In this document: one piece after another, positions 1-4,022 of the stretch | How the letters are laid out: the number at the start of each line of letters is the position of its first letter | Position numbering within the stretch: position 1 is the stretch's first letter | Assembly (NCBI GenBank): GCA_031376455.1 | Contig: JANMDU010000071.1 | Coordinates: 1 to 5,162, forward strand | Direction: 5' to 3' | DNA: 5,162 bases | Origin: JANMDU01 sp031376455 | GTDB lineage: Bacteria > Pseudomonadota > Gammaproteobacteria > Burkholderiales > Burkholderiaceae_C | Position numbers and translations under genes: made by a program | The notes under the pieces: generated by a model | The model's database searches: none | Told to the model about the DNA's origin: nothing | What the model saw: the letters and a program-made list of their open reading frames with translations, nothing else

Positions 1-737
1 CCAAACTTGCCAAGCTCAAAACGGATTCGCTGCCGCTCGTTAAAGGCAAGCCGCGCATGGGTTGCCCAATCAGCCATGTCGGCAAATTGATTGCCATTGG
101 TCTCAACTACGCGGATCACGCTGCTGAAGCGGGCATGCCGATCCCGAAAGAACCCATCGTCTTTCAAAAAGCCACGAGCTGTATTCAGGGGCCCAATGAT
201 GATGTGATGTTGCCCAAAAGATCGGTGAAGACGGATTGGGAGGTGGAGCTGGGCGTGGTGATCGGCAGCATGGCCTCTTATGTGTCTCTCAAAGACGCCT
301 TGAATTATGTCGCGGGCTATTGCACGATCAATGATGTGAGCGAACGCGAATATCAGCTCGAGCGCGGCGGCACTTGGGACAAAGGCAAGGGCTGCGACAC
401 CTTTGGCCCGATTGGGCCTTGGCTGGTGACGCGCGACGAAGTGCCGCATCCGCAAAAGCTCGGCATGTGGCTCGATGTCAATGGCAAGCGCATGCAAACT
501 GGCTCCACCAAAACCATGATTTTTGGTGTGGCGAAACTCGTTAGCTATGTGAGCCAATTCATGACCCTGCTGCCCGGCGACATCATCACGACTGGCACAC
601 CACCCGGCGTGGGCATGGGTGTAAAAACGAACGGGCAATCAACGCCCATCTACCTCAAGAGCGGCGATGAGATGCGCCTAGGCATTGAGGGCTTGGGTGA
701 GCAAATACAGAAAGTGGTGACTTACAAAAGGCGCTAA
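1..737 (+). CDS. FAH-family hydrolase/lyase (ureidoglycolate lyase-like), 5' end cut by window
   Basis: The frame is open from base 3 to the TAA at 735-737, so the ATG at 57 is internal; the 18 codons before it (beginning KLAKLKTDSLPL) match the linker ahead of the catalytic domain in relatives. About 244 residues are visible of a family length near 280, so roughly 40 N-terminal residues lie outside. Numbering from the ATG at 57, the FAH fold shows GLNYADHAAEAG at 15-26, the metal-binding pair E62 and E64 in DWEVELGVVIG, the third ligand D93 in INDVSERE, the WDKGKGCDTFGPIGPW segment at 107-122 and TTGTPPGVG near the C-terminus. These enzymes are cytosolic, Mg/Mn-dependent, and hydrolyse, isomerise or hydrate 2-oxo acids from sugar-acid or aromatic breakdown. 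The exact substrate cannot be read from sequence; 'ureidoglycolate lyase' is a common automatic name. The gene ends about 20 bp before a terminator and converged on acnB before the insertion. Confidence 0.9.
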   Translation, partial: KLAKLKTDSLPLVKGKPRMGCPISHVGKLIAIGLNYADHAAEAGMPIPKEPIVFQKATSCIQGPNDDVMLPKRSVKTDWEVELGVVIGSMASYVSLKDALNYVAGYCTINDVSEREYQLERGGTWDKGKGCDTFGPIGPWLVTRDEVPHPQKLGMWLDVNGKRMQTGSTKTMIFGVAKLVSYVSQFMTLLPGDIITTGTPPGVGMGVKTNGQSTPIYLKSGDEMRLGIEGLGEQIQKVVTYKRR

Positions 738-758
738 AGGATGTGTCAAGAGGGCTTT

Positions 759-784
759 AAAAGCGACTCTGGAGAGTCGTTTTT
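759..784. terminator. Bidirectional Rho-independent terminator after the FAH gene (left copy)
   Basis: The stem CGACTC (764-769) pairs with GAGTCG (774-779) around the loop TGGA. An A run lies on the left (759-762) and a T run on the right (780-784), so a hairpin followed by U residues forms in either direction. It ends FAH transcription on the + strand and originally served the convergent acnB gene on the minus strand. The same stem with a different loop recurs at 3911-3934. Confidence 0.85.
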
Positions 785-826
785 AAAGAGAAATCGACAC
801 CTAGCCGGCATAGAATATGCTCAGAA

Positions 827-845
827 TGCTATTGAATTAATAGTA
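827..845. other. Conserved inverted repeat in the acnB 3' UTR (left copy)
   Basis: CTATT (829-833) and AATAG (839-843) form an inverted repeat around GAATT, extendable by two more pairs if a G-U wobble is allowed. All 19 bases are identical in the right copy at 3980-3998, although the surrounding non-coding sequence has diverged. It may be a second RNA hairpin or a short dispersed repeat; its function is unknown. Confidence 0.4.
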
Positions 846-869
846 ACCATTGCAGATTCTCAAGTGTGC

Positions 870-1082
870 TTACATCGTCACCGCATCCGCCGCATCCTTG
901 TACTCCGCGATTTGATCAAAGTTCAAATACTTGTAAATATTGCTGCTGTCTTGGTTGATCACGCCGATGTCTGCCAAGTATTCGGCTTTTGTGGGGATAC
1001 GGCCTAATTTTGAGCAGGTGGCGGCTAGTTCGGCGGAGCCGAGATAGACGAAGGTGTTTTTGCCTAGGCGGTTAGGGAAGTT
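870..1082 (-). pseudogene. acnB: Detached 3' end of acnB (70 codons), non-functional remnant
   Basis: Read on the minus strand, bases 1082 to 870 encode 70 residues from NFPNRLGKNTF to YKDAADAVTM, then TAA. They align without gaps to the C-terminus of the intact AcnB at 4023-4235. The codon just before is TGA (1083-1085) where the intact gene has CGC (Arg), and nothing acnB-like lies further upstream, so there is no start and no iron-sulfur ligand. Against the intact copy 22 codons differ, 17 of them synonymous; the five replacements are T/I, T/S, N/K, D/E and M/V. That pattern means most divergence arose while the sequence was part of a working gene. It is either the original host end displaced by an insertion or a piece brought in with the cargo. 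Confidence 0.9.
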
Positions 1083-1084
1083 TC

Positions 1085-1116
1085 AGGTAAGCTTGACATA
1101 CATTACCTACATACAT
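1085..1116. promoter_or_regulatory. Candidate operator for the RHH antitoxin
   Basis: AGGTAA (1085-1090) and TTACCT (1103-1108) are perfect inverted half-sites 12 bases apart, flanking the -35 box. Overlapping them, ACATACAT occurs twice as a direct repeat (1096-1103 and 1109-1116), 13 bases start to start, inside the promoter spacer. Ribbon-helix-helix antitoxins usually repress their own operon through short repeats placed like this. Which of the two repeats is used cannot be told from sequence. Confidence 0.45.
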
Positions 1117-1122
1117 CATAAT
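1093..1122 (+). promoter_or_regulatory. Sigma-70 promoter of the vapBC operon
   Basis: A perfect -35 box TTGACA (1093-1098) is followed after 18 bases by CATAAT (1117-1122), five of six matches to the -10 consensus. Transcription should start around 1129-1130, at or within a base or two of the antitoxin ATG at 1130, giving an almost leaderless mRNA. The promoter begins ten bases past the edge of the acnB remnant, so it came with the cargo. Confidence 0.7.
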
Positions 1123-1129
1123 ATCAAGA

Positions 1130-1378
1130 ATGCAAACATTTTCCTTTAACCGAACACAGATTTATCTGACGGCCGCTCAGCAAAGCGCCTTGGCTGCCAT
1201 GGCGCAAGCGCAGAGTAGCTCAAGCAGCGCTTTGATTCGCGAGGCGATTGATGGGTACATCGCAGCGCATCAGCCTGCTAGCAAGCTGGCTCGTCGATTG
1301 GCCGTGGCGGGAAGCTGGCAGGCCAATCCAGACGCTCCTAGCCTGCGTGAGCTGCGCGGCGAGGAGCGCTCATTTTGA
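1130..1378 (+). CDS. vapB: VapB-like ribbon-helix-helix antitoxin
   Basis: This is an 82-aa protein. Residues 8-14 (RTQIYLT) fit the DNA-contacting beta strand of a CopG/Arc ribbon-helix-helix fold, followed by helices at about 15-28 and 31-46 (SALIREAIDGYIAAH). The charged tail at 52-82, containing LAVAGSW and SLRELRGEER, resembles the toxin-binding arm of such antitoxins. It should neutralise the PIN toxin encoded next and repress the shared promoter as a complex with it. The ATG at 1130 has no Shine-Dalgarno sequence (AATATCAAGA precedes it), which agrees with a leaderless transcript from the promoter at 1093-1122. Its TGA (1376-1378) overlaps the TTG start of the toxin, implying translational coupling. 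The family call rests on fold pattern and context; the name VapB follows from the PIN partner. Confidence 0.85.
   Translation: MQTFSFNRTQIYLTAAQQSALAAMAQAQSSSSSALIREAIDGYIAAHQPASKLARRLAVAGSWQANPDAPSLRELRGEERSF
1361..1366 (+). promoter_or_regulatory. Ribosome binding site fixing the vapC TTG start
   Basis: GAGGAG lies inside the end of the antitoxin gene, 8 bases before TTG at 1375. No ATG precedes the PIN domain in this frame, so this site supports TTG as the initiator. Confidence 0.65.
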
Positions 1379-1803
1379 GCACCGGCTCAAAGCCCAGCGT
1401 CCAGCGCACTGCGCAACGTGAGCCTTTGGTTGATACCGATGTGTGGATCGACTACCTGCGCGGCTATCCGCAAGCCACGGCCTTCGTCAAGCAACTGCCC
1501 GAGCGCGTTTGGATCAGCGCGGTAAGCGTGGCTGAATTGCATGCAGGCGTGCGCGAGGGCGCAGAGCGCGAGGCGCTCTCAATGCTGATCTCTTCGCTGG
1601 ACGTGGCAGATTTGACATCTGAGATAGCCGCGCGTGGCGGCTTGCTGCGCCGAGACTATGGCCGCTCGCATGGCGTAGGTTTGAATGACGCGTTGATTGC
1701 CGCGACGGCGATGGGGCTGGATTTGCAGTTGCTGACTTTGAATGTGAAGTATTACCCGGCGCTGGATAAGCAACAGATTAAGAGGGCTTATAGCAAGGTA
1801 TGA
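1375..1803 (+). CDS. vapC: VapC-like PIN-domain ribonuclease toxin
   Basis: The 142-aa product has a PIN domain spanning about residues 18-135. Acidic residues expected to bind Mg/Mn are D20 (VDTDVWIDYL), E54 (VSVAELHAGV) and D105 (GLNDALIAATA); the C-terminal block is LLTLNVKYYP at 119-128. VapC toxins cut RNA, often tRNA or the 23S rRNA sarcin-ricin loop, and halt translation until VapB binds them. The target here cannot be predicted. The T-x-N block carries Lys-Tyr where many PIN proteins have a fourth Asp, as in the NVKH subgroup. Start TTG at 1375 overlaps the antitoxin stop and has a ribosome binding site at 1361-1366. It gives an 18-residue leader before the domain; a second TTG at 1426 would start almost exactly at the domain. 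No clear terminator follows. Confidence 0.9.
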   Translation: MSTGSKPSVQRTAQREPLVDTDVWIDYLRGYPQATAFVKQLPERVWISAVSVAELHAGVREGAEREALSMLISSLDVADLTSEIAARGGLLRRDYGRSHGVGLNDALIAATAMGLDLQLLTLNVKYYPALDKQQIKRAYSKV

Positions 1804-1837
1804 GCAGCACTCGCTAAGGCGGCAAAAATGTCAGAGT

Positions 1838-1867
1838 TATGCATTTATGCCAATTTCGACATAAAAT
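1838..1867 (+). promoter_or_regulatory. Possible promoter/operator of the higBA-like operon
   Basis: The 69-base gap after vapC contains TTATGC twice in direct order (1838-1843 and 1845-1850) and an AT-rich stretch with TAAAAT (1862-1867) as a possible -10 box. There is no good -35 box. If the -10 is right, transcription starts at about 1873, on the toxin ATG. The TTATGC pair could be a binding site for the XRE antitoxin. Confidence 0.35.
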
Positions 1868-1872
1868 AAGGC

Positions 1873-2226
1873 ATGAGCCCAACTCATAAACCACTCGTTT
1901 GGCTTCGCAGTGCCGTCAAAACGCCGCCTTTTTCTACCGAGGCGCGGCTTGAGGCGGGCATGCTCCTGAGGCAATTGCAGCGCGGCGATTTGATTGCGAT
2001 GCCACTGTCTCGCCCGATGCCCTCGATTGGCAAAGCCTGTCATGAGTTGCGCATTGTGGACAAAGCCAAGAGTTGGCGCATCGTGTACGCATTGCACAGC
2101 CAAGCGATTGTTGTGCTGCATGTGTTTCAGAAAACCACGCCGCAAACACCCAAGGCGGCGATTGATCTGTGCCGAGCGCGCTTGAAAGAATTTATTGACG
2201 CTGTTGAATCTGATGAGAAGGAGTAA
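1873..2226 (+). CDS. HigB-like (RelE/phage Gp49 family) toxin
   Basis: This 117-aa protein matches the Gp49-like/HigB group of the RelE superfamily throughout: KPLVWLRSAVKTPPFS (6-21), EARLEAGMLLRQLQRGD (23-39), MPLSRPMPSIGKACHELRI (43-61), SWRIVYALHSQAIVVLHVFQKTT (67-89) and the C-terminal helix TPKAAIDLCRARLKEF (92-107). Such toxins act on ribosomes and cut mRNA, stopping translation. Gene order is toxin first and antitoxin second, three bases apart, as is usual for higBA. The ATG at 1873 is preceded by AAGG only one base away, too close for a normal ribosome binding site, but the N-terminus fits the family well. The catalytic residues are not obvious from sequence alone. Confidence 0.88.
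   Translation: MSPTHKPLVWLRSAVKTPPFSTEARLEAGMLLRQLQRGDLIAMPLSRPMPSIGKACHELRIVDKAKSWRIVYALHSQAIVVLHVFQKTTPQTPKAAIDLCRARLKEFIDAVESDEKE
2218..2223 (+). promoter_or_regulatory. Ribosome binding site of the XRE antitoxin
   Basis: AAGGAG lies at the end of the toxin gene, 6 bases before the ATG at 2230. It is the only strong Shine-Dalgarno sequence before an ATG in the cargo and should favour antitoxin translation over that of the toxin upstream. Confidence 0.75.
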
Positions 2227-2229
2227 ACC

Positions 2230-2538
2230 ATGTCTCAAACCCTGAAGAAAAGATTGCAAAACACCGATTGGCAAATCGGCAACGCAGAAGATTTTCTGCA
2301 ACTGAGCAGCGAGGAAAGCACGCTGATTGATATTCGCCTCGCGCTCTCCCAAGCGGCCAAGCAATCGCGCATCAAGCAAGACCTGTCTCAAGCCGAGCTC
2401 GCCCAACGCATGAAATCCAGCCAATCCCGCATCGCCAAAATCGAGGCGGCTGATCCCAGTGTGTCGATTGATTTGATGGTGAAGGCGCTGGTCGCGTCTG
2501 GGGCGGGACGCAGGGAGATCGCGCAGGCTTTGCGGTGA
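2230..2538 (+). CDS. HigA-like XRE-family antitoxin
   Basis: This 102-aa protein has an N-terminal arm (1-33) typical of the antitoxin partners of Gp49-like toxins, then a Cro/C1-type helix-turn-helix at about 35-98. The HTH core is LSQAELAQRMKSSQSRIAKIE at residues 52-72, where Q54, E56 and the SQSRIAKIE recognition helix are standard XRE positions. It should bind and silence the toxin at 1873-2226 and, alone or with it, repress the operon. It starts 3 bases after the toxin stop behind a strong ribosome binding site. The TGA at 2536-2538 is followed by 41 bases before the KAP gene with no obvious terminator, so some read-through into the KAP gene is possible. Confidence 0.9.
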   Translation: MSQTLKKRLQNTDWQIGNAEDFLQLSSEESTLIDIRLALSQAAKQSRIKQDLSQAELAQRMKSSQSRIAKIEAADPSVSIDLMVKALVASGAGRREIAQALR

Positions 2539-2556
2539 TCAGCGAAACACTCACCA

Positions 2557-2562
2557 TTTAAT
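2557..2562 (+). promoter_or_regulatory. Weak -10-like box before the KAP gene
   Basis: TTTAAT matches the -10 consensus at five of six positions and would give a leader of about 11 bases, but there is no -35 box at a suitable distance. The KAP gene may instead be read from the preceding toxin-antitoxin operon. Confidence 0.25.
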
Positions 2563-2579
2563 GCGCCTTCAATACAAAT

Positions 2580-3911
2580 ATGAATCAAACCTCAAAGACA
2601 CCTCTTTATGTGCCACCCGTTTCGATCAGCACCGATGATCCCGCGTTTCACGGGGATCTGTTTAATCGAGAAAACTTAGCCAAACGATTGACGGATTGCA
2701 TTGATCGCTTGCCCAGTGGCGGTGTAATTGCAATTGACGCGCCTTGGGGTGAGGGTAAGAGCTGGTTTGGGCAACATTGGCATAACAAGCTCAAAGCGGA
2801 TGGGTATCGAACGGCTTTCATCAATGCATTTGAACGTGATTATGTGGAAGAGCCGTTTGTGATGCTCGTTTCCGAGCTCATGGATGGTCTCAATATATCT
2901 GAGAAATCTAAACTCAAGGCATCTGGAGTAGCTGTTGCAAAAGCGCTAGCACCTTTGGCAGCAAAGAGTGCGATCAATGCACTTGCGCAACTTGTGACTG
3001 GCACAACTAATCTTTCTGAAAAAATTGACGATCAATTGGAAAAGGCGGGTCATGCTATTGCTGCTGGAGCTGAAAAACTTCTTTCCAAACAGATCGAAGA
3101 TTATGAGAAAAGCAAGGTTGCTGTTGCTGGTTTCCGTAAAACTCTTGGTGAGTTAGCTGCCGCTGAAGATAAGCCAATCGTAATTTTTGTTGATGAACTG
3201 GATCGTTGCAAGCCAGAGTTTGCCGTCAAACTGATTGAGCGAATCAATCACTTTTTTGAAATGCCCAAGGTTGTCTTTGTTCTACTGTTGAATCGTGATC
3301 AACTATGCAAAGCGATCAAAGGAGTGTATGGAGGTGAAATAGACGCCGATCGATACCTGTCCAAGTTTATTCATCTGATTCTTGCATTACCAAAGTCACA
3401 TGAAATGCCTCACACTGGGCGCAGTGCCAATGTAGTTTATTGTCAAGATGTGATGAAGCGCTTTGGACTCTCGCACTTAGATTTTGCAGAAGATATGGGA
3501 GCATGGGCTAATCTGAGCGGCATGTCGCTCAGAGATGTTGAGCGCTCAGTAGGCTTGTTATCGCTATCGCAAATCGACAACGAAAATGCCGTTTGGTTGT
3601 GTTGGCCAATCGTATTAAAAGTAACTCAACCCGCGATTTTTGCTGGCGTTTTAAAGAAGGAGAGACTTGCTAATCAATCGTGTATTGAAATGATTGAGCG
3701 GTATGAAAGAGTTCGAAGTGGAGGTAAATATATTGAGTTATTTACTGATGCATGGAAAAACCTGCACTCAGTGCATGCTCGCGGGGACGACCAAGATCAC
3801 GTTATGAAAATGAATGAGTTTGCGGCAAAAAAATTCACAAATTTTCGAAGAAGCTCTGCAGAAAATTTGTTGTCTTATTTCTTCGGTGCAGTTGATATCT
3901 TTACAAAATAA
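2580..3911 (+). CDS. KAP-family P-loop NTPase, candidate phage-defence protein
   Basis: The protein is 443 aa. The P-loop APWGEGKS (54-61) is the KAP form of Walker A. Walker B is IVIFVDELDRCKP (200-212) with the KAP signature DELDRC. LLLNRDQL (235-242) is the likely sensor strand and DADRYLSKFIHL (255-266) the conserved segment after it. The stretch between Walker A and B, where many KAP proteins carry membrane helices, holds an Ala-rich region (115-165) broken by Lys and Asp, so it is probably soluble or amphipathic. KAP NTPases include animal Kidins220, PifA of plasmid F (T7 exclusion) and QatA of Qat defence; no QatB, C or D partner is seen here. The ATG at 2580 lacks a ribosome binding site, but an in-frame TAA at 2559 leaves no better start. 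It is visibly more AT-rich than the flanking metabolic genes. Its stop lies exactly at the right repeat. The molecular target is unknown. Confidence 0.9.
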   Translation: MNQTSKTPLYVPPVSISTDDPAFHGDLFNRENLAKRLTDCIDRLPSGGVIAIDAPWGEGKSWFGQHWHNKLKADGYRTAFINAFERDYVEEPFVMLVSELMDGLNISEKSKLKASGVAVAKALAPLAAKSAINALAQLVTGTTNLSEKIDDQLEKAGHAIAAGAEKLLSKQIEDYEKSKVAVAGFRKTLGELAAAEDKPIVIFVDELDRCKPEFAVKLIERINHFFEMPKVVFVLLLNRDQLCKAIKGVYGGEIDADRYLSKFIHLILALPKSHEMPHTGRSANVVYCQDVMKRFGLSHLDFAEDMGAWANLSGMSLRDVERSVGLLSLSQIDNENAVWLCWPIVLKVTQPAIFAGVLKKERLANQSCIEMIERYERVRSGGKYIELFTDAWKNLHSVHARGDDQDHVMKMNEFAAKKFTNFRRSSAENLLSYFFGAVDIFTK

Positions 3912-3934
3912 AAACGACTCCGAAGAGTCGTTTT
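3911..3934. terminator. Bidirectional Rho-independent terminator between KAP gene and acnB (right copy)
   Basis: The stem CGACTC (3915-3920) and GAGTCG (3925-3930) encloses the loop CGAA, with AAAA before and TTTT after. It works in both directions, ending KAP transcription on the + strand and acnB on the minus strand. The left A run touches the KAP TAA codon. The stem equals that of the left copy while the loop differs, as expected for a selected hairpin. Confidence 0.85.
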
Positions 3935-3979
3935 CTTAAAGAGAAATCAGCATCTAGCCGGCATGGAATGTGCGCAGAT

Positions 3980-3998
3980 TGCTATTGAATTAATAGTA
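3980..3998. other. Conserved inverted repeat in the acnB 3' UTR (right copy)
   Basis: CTATT (3982-3986) and AATAG (3992-3996) surround GAATT. The 19 bases are unchanged relative to 827-845. On the minus strand it lies 25-45 bases after the acnB stop, between the gene and its terminator. Confidence 0.4.
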
Positions 3999-4022
3999 TT
4001 CGTTGCAGACTCCGTAGCGCGC

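Larger units (their letters stand above)
757..1083. repeat. Left imperfect direct repeat: terminator, acnB 3' UTR and acnB 3' end
   Basis: This block aligns with 3909-4235 almost without gaps: the offset is 3153 across the coding part and 3151 at the terminator, a single 2-base indel. Identity is roughly 80-85% and is spread over the block. The longest identical runs are 26 bases at 940-965 (matching 4093-4118) and 23 bases at 1051-1073 (matching 4204-4226). Similarity starts at the terminator and stops at about 1083, ten bases before the -35 box of the first cargo operon. With its partner it brackets about 2.8 kb of cargo. Confidence 0.9.
1084..3910 (+). mobile_element. Cargo islet inserted at the 3' end of acnB (two TA modules plus KAP NTPase)
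   Basis: Everything between the two acnB 3'-end repeats is transcribed rightward, and all its genes belong to accessory families (VapBC-like, HigBA-like, KAP). It separates two metabolic genes that would otherwise converge on one terminator. No integrase, transposase, terminal inverted repeats or short target duplication are visible, so the mode of movement is inferred from the flanking repeats only. The two addiction modules would select against loss of the islet by recombination between the repeats. Confidence 0.6.

Noticed and set aside
57..59. ATG as the true start of the FAH gene
   Set aside because: The frame stays open upstream with family-like sequence and the protein would lack its N-terminal domain, so the real start is outside the window.
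741..1007. Open frame on the + strand encoding 88 residues, with a similar frame at 3963-4160
   Set aside because: Both are antisense shadows of the acnB 3' end and its UTR. They resemble each other only because the DNA is duplicated, and neither has a ribosome binding site.
1837..2424. Minus-strand frame of 195 codons across the HigB/HigA pair
   Set aside because: It overlaps two well-recognised + strand genes in antisense and has no family features or ribosome binding site.
1084..3910. Integrase, transposase or insertion-sequence ends in the cargo
   Set aside because: No recombinase motifs occur in any frame and no terminal inverted repeats or short target duplications are seen. Only the acnB repeats mark the edges.
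2580..3911. KAP gene as part of a Qat operon
   Set aside because: The gene is followed directly by a terminator and acnB, and preceded by toxin-antitoxin genes; no QatB, QueC-like or TatD-like gene is present.
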